From Promethearchaeia archaeon (GTDB taxonomy: Archaea; Asgardarchaeota; Lokiarchaeia; Sigyniarchaeales; SOKP01): a stretch of 32,325 nucleotides of DNA. Positions 1 to 7,018 of the stretch are shown one piece after another. The stretch spans positions 1 to 32,325 of the forward strand of contig JAHQWL010000059.1 of the NCBI GenBank assembly GCA_029856155.1, in the 5' to 3' direction. Position 1 is the stretch's first letter; each line of letters begins with the position of its first letter. A program made the position numbers and the translations under genes. The notes below the pieces were generated by a model, which saw nothing but the letters and a program-made list of their open reading frames with translations, was not told the DNA's origin and made no database searches.

Positions 1-325
1 GTTTTTAATAATAGTCGCTTTAAATAATCTTTTAATTAAAGCAAATAAATTATTTATTATTTAAATCCATCCACATCTAATAGCTCATTAAATAATGGAG
101 ATGCATTTTATGGTGAGTATAAAAAGCTTACAGTACAAAGGCTCAATAATAAAACAGCTATGATTATTATTATCAAAGAGTTATTTCTAATCCTTTTATC
201 AATTTTATCTAATCCTTCCACTATAACTTAAAAATTTTAAATCTTTAAAAAGCATTTAAATAGTTAACAAATTTTGTATTATTAACGGTAAATGATTCTT
301 TATTTTATTTTTTTGGAGGAATTTA
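1..325. other. AT-rich leader region, no gene seen
   Basis: No convincing coding frame was found on either strand; the longest plus-strand reading from an ATG near position 95 is about 22 codons. A TATA-like TTTAAATA lies at 255-262 and a strong ribosome-binding sequence GGAGGA at about 315-320, both positioned to serve the methyltransferase that starts at 326. The remainder shows nothing I can name. Confidence 0.5.
255..262 (+). promoter_or_regulatory. TATA-like element upstream of the methyltransferase
   Basis: TTTAAATA fits an archaeal TATA box and would place transcription start near 285, leaving a leader of about 40 nt that contains the GGAGGA ribosome-binding site. In such AT-rich DNA the match could be chance. 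Confidence 0.3.
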
Positions 326-988
326 ATGTTTAGAGATATTGAGAAGGATATTCAACAATACTATGCCGATCGAGCAAATGAATATGAATTGACCTATGAA
401 AGACCTGAACGACAAACTGACTTAAAAACAATTCGCATTCTACTCAAGAATTTACTCAATGAACACCATGTGCTTGAAATAGCATGTGGAACAGGTTATT
501 GGACTAAAATTATTAGCTCCGTTGCTAAATCTATTACTGCTACTGATATAAATAATGAAGTTCTTAAAATTGCAAAAAATAAGCTAATTAAATTGAAAAA
601 AGTAACCTTTATCCAAGATGATTCCTATTCTTTGAAAAAAATTCGAGGTAATTTTACAGCTGGATTTGCGTTTTCGTGGTGGTCTCATATATTAATATCT
701 AAATTGAACGATTTTATCAATGTATTTCATTCTCGGCTTCAACCAGGTGCTCTTGTTATCTTTATAGACAATTTTCATATAGCGGGAAGCAGTATTCCAA
801 TATGTCGAATTGATAATGATGGGAACACATATCAGATAAGAAAGTTACAAGATGGACGGGAATACGAAATATTAAAGAATTTTCCAACAAGGCAAACATT
901 TGAGGAAATTCTTGGGAAAAGAGTTAAAAATCTTAAAATTGAGTTTTTAACATATTTTTGGATAATTACTTATAATGTTTTATTATGA
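326..988 (+). CDS. class I SAM-dependent methyltransferase
   Basis: This 220-residue protein is a Rossmann-fold methyltransferase that should transfer a methyl group from S-adenosylmethionine; the acceptor is unknown. The SAM-binding glycine motif reads LEIACGTGYW at about residues 49-58. It is followed by an acidic residue after strand 2 (ITATDI) and a motif II-like stretch around FAFSWWSHI. Length and layout match small Methyltransf_11/25-type enzymes. A strong Shine-Dalgarno GGAGGA sits about 6 nt before the ATG, which supports this start. No neighbour indicates the substrate. Family assignment is confident, but any specific substrate (small molecule, lipid or RNA) would be a guess. Confidence 0.85.
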   Translation: MFRDIEKDIQQYYADRANEYELTYERPERQTDLKTIRILLKNLLNEHHVLEIACGTGYWTKIISSVAKSITATDINNEVLKIAKNKLIKLKKVTFIQDDSYSLKKIRGNFTAGFAFSWWSHILISKLNDFINVFHSRLQPGALVIFIDNFHIAGSSIPICRIDNDGNTYQIRKLQDGREYEILKNFPTRQTFEEILGKRVKNLKIEFLTYFWIITYNVLL

Positions 989-1026
989 TCGTTTTGTTAA
1001 TTAACTTTTCAAAGTCCCAATAATTT

Positions 1027-1792
1027 ATGAATTTTTTACCAGTATCAATGGGATTTATAGGTTTTATTATGTACCACACTCTTCTGATTTTACAAATAGT
1101 GCTAAGATTTTTTACTTAATGTATTAGAGATTATATTAATAAATAGAAATCAAATTGATTATTACTTAATACATGAATTTGGTCATGCCTTTTTATCAAA
1201 AATTACTCAATATCCTTATTTCATAAAATTTACATCAAAGATAGAAAAAATCAACAAAAGGATTGGAAATTTTTTTAAAAAAAATCCCATGGCTAATATA
1301 GAAGACTTACCAAAAGACTTAAGAGAATTCAGGATAATTCACGATTATTCTAATGGAATTCTCGATTGTTTTGTGAATTATAATACATTCATTAAAAAGA
1401 ATAAATTTTATAATTTTTATATAAATTACATCAAAGAGATCCTAAATTCAGGAAAGATAGGTTTTAGACCGGGTAAACTTAGGATATTACTGCCCTCTTA
1501 TATAAATTTTTATTTAGAATTTAATTATAATTTTCTTATAAAAGATAGAATTCAAAATCAAAAGAATATAGAATACTTCCTGTATGGCTTGAAAAAGGTT
1601 ATAATAAATTCAAAAAAATTTAAATTAGCACAATTTGATTCTTTAAATAAAATCTTGGATAATTACATTAAAATTAAAGACTCTACTGATCATGAAATAA
1701 TTATCAATTTTATTCAGAATATTCTTCTCAAATTATCTCTCTGGAGTGAAAATACTTTAAAGGAAAAATTGGCGATTATTTATCCAATATAA
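1027..1792 (+). pseudogene. HExxH metallopeptidase-like ORF split by a frameshift
   Basis: An ATG-initiated frame at 1027 encodes 30 residues that look like a membrane helix (VSMGFIGFIMYHTLLILQIV) and stops at 1117-1119. From 1106 a second frame is open to 1792 with no ATG, GTG or TTG before 1289, and encodes a zinc-protease-type HEFGH motif at 1172-1186 just upstream of the annotatable ATG. Removing one T from the T6 run at 1108-1113 joins both frames into a protein of about 255 residues, with the HExxH about 50 residues in. The C-terminal part (1289-1792, 167 codons) matches nothing I recognise. It may be a real gene with a homopolymer indel, a sequencing error, or a decaying gene. HEFGH alone does not prove peptidase activity; a third metal ligand is not obvious. 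Confidence 0.5.
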
Positions 1793-1842
1793 AAATCTAA
1801 ATGAATTAAAATTTGAGACAGGTATTATTAAATCAAAATAAG

Positions 1843-1865
1843 AGAGAAAAAAAAAATTTTTCTCT
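1843..1865. terminator. bidirectional terminator between convergent genes
   Basis: AGAGAAAAA pairs with TTTTTCTCT around a short A-rich loop, giving a hairpin with U-rich sequence on either strand. It lies between the convergent stops at 1792 and 1877. Confidence 0.55.
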
Positions 1866-1876
1866 TAGAAAAATAC

Positions 1877-2434
1877 TTAAGTTATAACAATAGCAGGGCG
1901 CCCTGGTAATGCCTGAATCGCTTTTTTAGATTCGGATTGGTGTTCTACTAATATCTTAACTTCACAATTATATTTTTTCTGAATAATTAACTCTATTTGC
2001 TTAAAGAATTGTAATTCATCAGATTGAGATAGATTATGTCTTGGAAATTTTCCTATATTTTTTAGAATTTTTGATGTTATTTGACTAATGAACTTACTAT
2101 TAACCTTTAAATTTTCTTTTTTCATCAATTCTTTCATGATCTCTCCTTGATTTTTTGTTTTTTCGATTAACTCCATGAAAATTGAATAAAATTCAAACTT
2201 CCACTTATCAGCAATAATAATTTTTACACTTTTAATGGTATTTATATTTGCTGCTAACCTAATGCTATTTATATCATCTAATATATTATTCAATAAATTC
2301 CATTTGAATTCATTATCAATATTTAGCAAAGACGGGTCATATTTAGGCCAAGAAGCTAAACTAATATATCCCTCTTTTCCCATTAATTCCCAAATTTCTT
2401 CTGTTATATGTGGAGCAATCGGGTGGAAAACCAA
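1877..2434 (-). CDS. C-terminal fragment of archaeal leucyl-tRNA synthetase
   Basis: The 185 residues correspond to the end of archaeal-type LeuRS. HPIAPHITEEIWELMG matches the class Ia anticodon-binding domain entry helix, and the tail KKAIQALPGRPAIVI matches the family's C-terminal motif. A whole LeuRS is about 900-970 residues, so the catalytic core, editing domain and KMSKS loop are absent. The start is a TTG; reading further upstream, the frame adds only 11 codons before a TAG at 2468-2470, and no ribosome-binding site is visible. The frame is otherwise unbroken. It is either a remnant of a duplicated or translocated leuS or one part of a split synthetase; a remnant is more likely because the 5' break falls inside a domain. 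It follows the HTH regulator gene on the same strand. Confidence 0.75.
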   Translation of the reverse strand: MVFHPIAPHITEEIWELMGKEGYISLASWPKYDPSLLNIDNEFKWNLLNNILDDINSIRLAANINTIKSVKIIIADKWKFEFYSIFMELIEKTKNQGEIMKELMKKENLKVNSKFISQITSKILKNIGKFPRHNLSQSDELQFFKQIELIIQKKYNCEVKILVEHQSESKKAIQALPGRPAIVIT

Positions 2435-2499
2435 TAATAATTTTTCTTTTAGTAGGAAGGGTACATACTATTCAGTTAATATTGAATATTTAAAGATTT

Positions 2500-3003
2500 C
2501 TAAAATGGGATTTTTATTTTACTTTTACGATATGTTCTTGTATATAAAAATCTACTAATGAAAAATAAAATAGATGTACTGAGTAAACCTATTAATGGGA
2601 TGAATACGTCTGATACTCCAAAACTATTTTTCCAATCGAAGAAAATAGATGTTGTTAAAAAAATGCTATAAAAAATTAAAGCAGTTGTTAATGCATTTGT
2701 AGTTGCCATCCACTTCTGAATTGGATAATTTATAAATTTTATTGTTAAAAGCGCTTCGTATCCTTGGTTAGTAATTGTATATTTACCTTGTGAGTTTTTT
2801 TTAATCAAATTAATGAGTTTATTTAAATGATGAGTTAAATTACCGCTACTTGAAATATTTAAACTATGTTTTAAGTCTGAAAAACCTAAAGGATTCTTTT
2901 CTAATAATTTTAAGATTTTTATTCTTGTAGGGTGGGATATAGCTTCAAATAATTCAGTTTTGAAATAATCTCTCTCATTTTCTGAGGACTTTTTCTCATT
3001 CAA
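2500..3003 (-). CDS. ArsR-like winged-helix regulator with two C-terminal membrane helices
   Basis: Residues 18-88 form a winged-helix domain of the archaeal ArsR/DUF7347 type (AISHPTRIKILKLLEKN, then LTHHLNKL as recognition helix and GKYTITNQGYEAL as wing). Two hydrophobic segments follow at about 103-122 and 133-153, so the regulator is probably tethered to the membrane. The start is TTG, with GAGG about 10 nt upstream. It lies downstream of the CPBP gene on the same strand (194 bp gap) and could regulate that cluster, but no ligand or operator is visible. Assignment of the HTH is confident; the signal sensed is unknown. Confidence 0.8.
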   Translation of the reverse strand: MNEKKSSENERDYFKTELFEAISHPTRIKILKLLEKNPLGFSDLKHSLNISSSGNLTHHLNKLINLIKKNSQGKYTITNQGYEALLTIKFINYPIQKWMATTNALTTALIFYSIFLTTSIFFDWKNSFGVSDVFIPLIGLLSTSILFFISRFLYTRTYRKSKIKIPF

Positions 3004-3197
3004 AATATTTTTCCTCTTATATTAAATATTATAGAATCGTTTATTTTTTTTAAACAATTAATGAGTTTTTTAATGGAATATAAAAAGATTTACCTTAAAA
3101 ATATGTTTTATTGTTATTCTTTTATAATCTAATAGATATTATTTAATAATCGTAAAAAATTCTAAAAAATTGAAATTAATAAGTTAAAAACTCATAA

Positions 3198-3902
3198 CTA
3201 ATATAAACTAAAATTCAATAGCGGAAACAATATGTATTGAACAAAATTTAATAATATATGCATAATTAAACATGGGTAAATACTTCCCCTCCAGTTAAAG
3301 AGTACCATTGATAGAACAGCATATAAGAACAATAGTATACTGCCTCTTAATCCCCAACCTAGAAAAAAAGATAGAGCAAATATAAAGCATGCTATTAAAC
3401 CAGCAATCCATTTATTTTTGATATAACTATTGAAAAATGTTATACTATATGCTCTATAGAAAGTATCTTCACAGATAACAGTTGTGATAAGCAATAAGAA
3501 TACTATTAATAGGATTTGTATAGGATCTCCCATCCAAAATACATCAAGGTCTTGTGTCCAATAAAGTCCAATAATATCGAAAAAAATGCTTGAAAAAGTA
3601 AGCACACCTAATGCTGCAATGGAGAATAAAACTCCTATTAATATCGTTAATATATTTATTTTTCCTCGATAGCCGATATCCTTCAAGTTCGAATTTTTTT
3701 TCCTAAGTAAAAGCCACATTATCAAGAAAGTTATCCATTGAGAAATACCAAATAAAATAAAATTAAGTGAGCTAATAAAAGTGAATTCTAAATGAAATAA
3801 AAAAGAACACAAAATACCTAATAGAAACGATAGATATATAGGAAGCAAATGAACACAAATTAAACCTATAAATCCATATTTACCTTTTAAATTATAAGTC
3901 AT
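3198..3902 (-). CDS. CPBP (CAAX protease/Rce1-like) family intramembrane protein
   Basis: This 234-residue polytopic membrane protein has about seven hydrophobic segments. Motif 1 of the CPBP family (normally EExxxR) appears as E145-D146-TFY-R150, and motif 3 (HxxxN) as H215-ILL-N219. Motif 2, usually FxxxH, reads FALSF near 175-179 and lacks the His, so catalytic competence is doubtful. CPBP proteins include the CAAX prenyl endopeptidase Rce1 as well as non-prenyl proteases and immunity-type proteins. GAGG lies just before the ATG. It is downstream of two isoprenylcysteine-methyltransferase-like genes on the same strand, which makes a lipid- or prenyl-related role plausible but unproven. Confidence 0.75.
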   Translation of the reverse strand: MTYNLKGKYGFIGLICVHLLPIYLSFLLGILCSFLFHLEFTFISSLNFILFGISQWITFLIMWLLLRKKNSNLKDIGYRGKINILTILIGVLFSIAALGVLTFSSIFFDIIGLYWTQDLDVFWMGDPIQILLIVFLLLITTVICEDTFYRAYSITFFNSYIKNKWIAGLIACFIFALSFFLGWGLRGSILLFLYAVLSMVLFNWRGSIYPCLIMHILLNFVQYILFPLLNFSLY

Positions 3903-3999
3903 TATACCTCTTACCTTCCTTTAAAGTCTCGAATTCGGCACCCTTTGATATTTAATTTTGACATTTGATTTAACAATTGGTTTGTTATTCTGTTTCCAA

Positions 4000-4506
4000 T
4001 TAATTAATCTGATATTTTTTTATATTGGGAATCCATTTAGGAACCTTTTCTTTATATTTTCTATATTCCTCTCTATAAAGGTCTTCTAAAATTCTTTCTT
4101 CGCGATTCGCCATCCAATTATATATAATTATAGCGATTATTAAAATACAGACACTTAAAAGAGAGATCGTTAACCAAATAAATGAAGTATAGGTTAATAG
4201 TATTGCAAGATATAATGGATTTCTTACATGTCCCAAAATTCTGTTAGTAATAAGCGTTTTTGAAGGTTCCTTCTCAGAAAATAATTGTTTGTGTGAGGGT
4301 ACTCCAAAAATTATTGCTAAAATTATAAAAAGAACAAATAGAGAAATTCGAAGATATAGGGGAATAAATTGATTTAAAATTGTTGAAACTTTAAGCCAGA
4401 TTGAATCTATAAACCAGACAGTAGTAAAGAGGATTAGAATAAGAGTCTGGATAATTTGAGAATAAGGTGCTTCTCTTTCTAATCCTTTTCTATTTTTTCT
4501 TTTCAT
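4000..4506 (-). CDS. ICMT/phospholipid-methyltransferase-like membrane protein 1
   Basis: This 168-residue integral membrane protein carries the conserved C-terminal motif of the isoprenylcysteine carboxyl methyltransferase and PEMT superfamily: GHVRNPLYL at 92-100, the E136-E137 pair after the following helices, then EEYRKYKEKVPKWIP at 146-160. These elements bind SAM at the membrane interface. Known members methylate prenylcysteine carboxylates, phospholipids or small amines, so the substrate is open. A strong GGAGGG ribosome-binding site precedes the ATG. It is 28 bp downstream of a second member of the same superfamily and 97 bp upstream of the CPBP gene, so the three may be cotranscribed. 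Confidence 0.8.
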   Translation of the reverse strand: MKRKNRKGLEREAPYSQIIQTLILILFTTVWFIDSIWLKVSTILNQFIPLYLRISLFVLFIILAIIFGVPSHKQLFSEKEPSKTLITNRILGHVRNPLYLAILLTYTSFIWLTISLLSVCILIIAIIIYNWMANREERILEDLYREEYRKYKEKVPKWIPNIKKYQIN

Positions 4507-4534
4507 TTTATATCCCTCCTTTTAGAAAAAAGAT

Positions 4535-5062
4535 CTATATATATTTATATGAATAATTATCCGTGTTTGAATAGTAAGTACGTCTATTCTTCATCTTTGA
4601 AATTATTTTTTTTTCTATTAACCTCCAGATTCCTGTTAAAAAATTAAACCTTGGTACTTTTTTAATATATTTTTCATATTCCTTCCAGAATTTCTCAATA
4701 TTTTCTTTTTCTTCTATATAACATATAAAATAAAGACAAACAATGGATATTATTGTATTTAATATTATAATCCAGTTTTGGCTTAAGAAAATATGAGAAA
4801 AAAACATTATTATAACACCCAAAAATAAAGGATGCCTAATTATACTATAAACTCCATTACTAATTAGAGATTCTTTATCCTTATTTCTATGGAGTGTAAT
4901 TGCAGAGAGAATATAAATAAATGCCCCGATGCCCGTTAATATATAACCAAAAATGTGCAATATTTTATAAGTTAAAAAGAATAGATTAAGAAAAATAATA
5001 TTCAAAAAAAGACAAATGGATATAATGATCTGGAAAATTTTCTTTTTTATTTTTCTCTCCAT
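4535..5062 (-). CDS. ICMT/phospholipid-methyltransferase-like membrane protein 2
   Basis: This 175-residue protein has three to four hydrophobic segments and the same superfamily signature as its downstream neighbour: NGVYSIIRHPLFLG at 69-82, E117-E118, and EYEKYIKKVPRFN at 128-140. The RHPLFLG block is closer to the classical ICMT/NnrU-type pattern than in the adjacent paralogue. It is first in the putative ICMT-ICMT-CPBP run. A 540 bp non-coding region rich in hairpins separates it from SAH hydrolase upstream on the same strand. I see no ribosome-binding site before the ATG, so the start is less certain. Substrate unknown. Confidence 0.78.
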   Translation of the reverse strand: MERKIKKKIFQIIISICLFLNIIFLNLFFLTYKILHIFGYILTGIGAFIYILSAITLHRNKDKESLISNGVYSIIRHPLFLGVIIMFFSHIFLSQNWIIILNTIISIVCLYFICYIEEKENIEKFWKEYEKYIKKVPRFNFLTGIWRLIEKKIISKMKNRRTYYSNTDNYSYKYI

Positions 5063-5216
5063 AATTTATCATTTTTTTAAAAAACTTTCTATAAAAAAAT
5101 AAAAAATCAATATATTTAATTCCCGAGTTCTTGACCATTAGGTCTAATATTATTGACCTTATTTTCAGTTCCAAAAAAATAATAATTTAAATAAATAAAT
5201 TCTTTTCAGAAGGATT

Positions 5217-5250
5217 AAGGGCTTCATATCAATCAATCTAGCCCTTTTTT
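5217..5250 (+). terminator. GC-rich hairpin followed by T6
   Basis: AAGGGCT at 5217-5223 pairs with AGCCCTT at 5240-5246 around a 16-nt loop, and the plus strand continues into TTTTTT. This looks like a plus-strand terminator, although no plus-strand gene is recognised just upstream. It may instead belong to the structured island that follows. Confidence 0.4.
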
Positions 5251-5289
5251 CGTAGGTGTTTGGGTATCATGAATGGTGTGTAGGATTCA

Positions 5290-5468
5290 TTTCATTACGA
5301 AATGAAACTATTGATAAGTGGTTTTAATTATCTATTGCTTTTTACTTACATTTTAAAGATTTTATAATTCAATCTTCGGGAAGATTGAAATCAATTTGGA
5401 TGGTAGCCAAATTGATCTATAGAATTTCCATTCTATAGAAATATCGTGCAGGAAACCAATTTACCATC
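5290..5468. ncRNA. candidate structured RNA: tandem perfect hairpins with an alternative pairing
   Basis: Four perfect stems can be read. They are 5290-5296/5301-5307 (7 bp, 4-nt loop), 5368-5376/5381-5389 (9 bp, 4-nt loop), 5390-5399/5407-5416 (10 bp, 7-nt loop) and 5416-5425/5430-5439 (10 bp, 4-nt loop, GGAA on the minus strand and so a GNRA tetraloop). The last three abut with almost no spacer. In addition 5399-5404 and 5409-5414 can pair with 5457-5468 (ACCATC and CAATTT), which would break the 5390-5416 hairpin. Two mutually exclusive folds are typical of switch RNAs. Strand and function are not determined. Confidence 0.45.
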
Positions 5469-5578
5469 TATTATCCCAGTAAAAATCAATTCTAAATTTA
5501 AAAAGATATTGAGAAAAGAGTTAGAAGTTATATTTTCAATTAACTCGGAATCCCTAATGTATAAATAAAATTTTTATT

Positions 5579-5588
5579 AAAAAAAAAA
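5579..5588 (-). terminator. U-tract terminator after sahH
   Basis: An A10 run on the plus strand gives T10 in the sahH transcript about 16 nt past its stop codon. Oligo-U tracts alone can terminate archaeal RNA polymerase. Confidence 0.5.
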
Positions 5589-5604
5589 TATAATAGAAAT
5601 TATT

Positions 5605-6873
5605 TTAGGTACCTTCCAGAAATCCATGAATATAATTATATTGCTCCTCAGTCAATTTATCAATCTCTATACCCATGGATTGAAGTTTTAGGGAGCCTAC
5701 TTTATCATCAATATCTATAGGAACGTCAACTATACCCGGTTTAAGGGTATCTTTACTTTTGACTATATATTCCGACATTAAGGATTGTAAAGCAAAGGAC
5801 ATATCCATTACTTCACTTGGATGCCCCTCTGACAAAACTAGATTAGCTAATCTTCCTTTTGCTAATAGATATACTTTCTTACCATTAGGAAATATCAATT
5901 CTTCCACGTTTTGTCTAATTGGTTTAATTTCTTTTGCATATTCATAGAGTTCTTTTGTAGGGATCTCAATATCGAAGTGTCCAAGATTTCCAAGAATGAC
6001 TCCCTCCTTTAATTTTTCAAATGCTTCTGTATTGGGAGGGATAACATGTTTGCAACCAGTTGCGGTTAAAATTATATCAGCATTAGGGAGCGTATCTTCG
6101 ATTTTTTGAACCCTAAATCCCGCAAATACTGCTTGTAATGCCTTTATTGGGTCAACTTCTGTAACAGTTACAATCGCACCTAATCCCCGCGCTCTGAGTG
6201 CCATACCTGAACTACAATGCCCATATCCACCGATAACTACGTTTTTGCCTGCAAAAAGAACATGCATTCCATAAATTGCAGATACTATACCTTGCCCCGT
6301 TCCTAGTTCATTGTCAAATTGGTTTTTACATCGGGCATCATTAACAGGAAAAAGTGGCACTTTCAGAACTCTTTTTTTATCCATAGCTTTAAATCTCTTA
6401 ACACCTGTGGTAGTTTCTTCTTGGCATGCGATAATAGTGCCTGATTTTATAAGATCTTCATATTCTTGATGAGCGGTAACTATCATATCACCACCATCAT
6501 CAATTAAGATGTTTGGTTTAGCATCTAAACATTGTCTTATACACCAATAGAATTCCTCATCAGTATTGCCATGCCATGCAAAAACATTAATTCCTTCCTG
6601 TATCAATGCTGCTGTTACATCATCTTGAGTTGATAATGGATTACTCCCACAGAGATATACTTCAGCCCCTCCAGCTTTCAAAGTTCGAGCGAGAATCCCT
6701 GTTTCTTTTGTTACGTGCAAACAACCGGCGATCGTTATATCTTTTAACGGTTTCTCTTTTTCAAATCTTTTACGAATAACTTTAGCAGTTACAGGCATTT
6801 TATTTTCAGCTATATATAGGGCTTCTTTACCTTTTTCTGCTAAACTTTCATCAGCTACTTTATAATTTACCAT
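5605..6873 (-). CDS. ahcY: S-adenosylhomocysteine hydrolase (adenosylhomocysteinase)
   Basis: This cytosolic enzyme splits S-adenosylhomocysteine into homocysteine and adenosine, keeping SAM-dependent methylation from product inhibition. Family motifs run in order: AGCLHVTKETGILARTL and GAEVYLCGSNPLSTQDDV near the N-terminus, DDGGDM, EETTTGVKRF, the catalytic region PVNDARCKNQFDN, and the NAD-binding glycine motif GGYGHCSSGMALRARGLGA. Length, about 422 residues, is normal for the archaeal/bacterial form. A GTG four codons upstream (6885) is an alternative start, but MVNYKVADESL matches the usual N-terminus, so I chose the ATG at 6873. It is divergent from a double-module Lrp-like regulator and upstream, on the same strand, of two methyltransferase-like genes. 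Confidence 0.95.
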   Translation of the reverse strand: MVNYKVADESLAEKGKEALYIAENKMPVTAKVIRKRFEKEKPLKDITIAGCLHVTKETGILARTLKAGGAEVYLCGSNPLSTQDDVTAALIQEGINVFAWHGNTDEEFYWCIRQCLDAKPNILIDDGGDMIVTAHQEYEDLIKSGTIIACQEETTTGVKRFKAMDKKRVLKVPLFPVNDARCKNQFDNELGTGQGIVSAIYGMHVLFAGKNVVIGGYGHCSSGMALRARGLGAIVTVTEVDPIKALQAVFAGFRVQKIEDTLPNADIILTATGCKHVIPPNTEAFEKLKEGVILGNLGHFDIEIPTKELYEYAKEIKPIRQNVEELIFPNGKKVYLLAKGRLANLVLSEGHPSEVMDMSFALQSLMSEYIVKSKDTLKPGIVDVPIDIDDKVGSLKLQSMGIEIDKLTEEQYNYIHGFLEGT

Positions 6874-6885
6874 AGAAAATTTCAC

Positions 6886-7018
6886 AATTGTTTATAATAA
6901 TATTAATTTTAGTAATAATTAATTTATTAATCTTTTTTTCATTAAATATATAAATATTTAAATCTTTATTTAACAATTAATTTATTATATTTATTAACAA
7001 ATAATAAATTGTAATGAA
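6886..7018. promoter_or_regulatory. divergent promoter region between ahcY and the Lrp-like regulator
   Basis: This short, almost GC-free spacer must hold both promoters. It contains the palindromic pair ATTAAT-TT-ATTAAT at 6918-6931 and TATA-like stretches around 6947-6961 and 6982-6992. The palindrome is a possible operator for the divergent regulator, though palindromes are common in such AT-rich DNA. Confidence 0.35.

Larger units (their letters stand above)
5063..5604. other. 542 bp intergenic region with structured-RNA candidate
   Basis: No coding frame is convincing here. The stretch holds five perfect inverted repeats between 5217 and 5468 (listed separately) and an A10 tract at 5579-5588 beside the sahH stop. 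It lies 3' of sahH and 5' of the ICMT-like genes, so on the minus strand it could be a leader, a trailer or an independent RNA. Confidence 0.6.

Noticed and set aside
1106..1288. ATT or ATA start for the HEFGH frame without a frameshift
   Set aside because: It is possible in principle, but the membrane-helix frame that ends exactly at the T6 run and joins after one base is removed is the simpler explanation.
2235..2558. 107-codon plus-strand frame overlapping the LeuRS fragment
   Set aside because: It is antisense to the LeuRS-like coding sequence and the end of the HTH gene, which have recognisable protein motifs; the plus-strand translation shows none.
4986..5174. 62-codon minus-strand frame at the start of ICMT-like protein 2
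   Set aside because: It overlaps the recognised membrane protein in another frame and has no motif or ribosome-binding site.
5217..5468. CRISPR array
   Set aside because: The inverted repeats differ in sequence and no direct repeat of constant length with regular spacers is present, and no cas gene is nearby.
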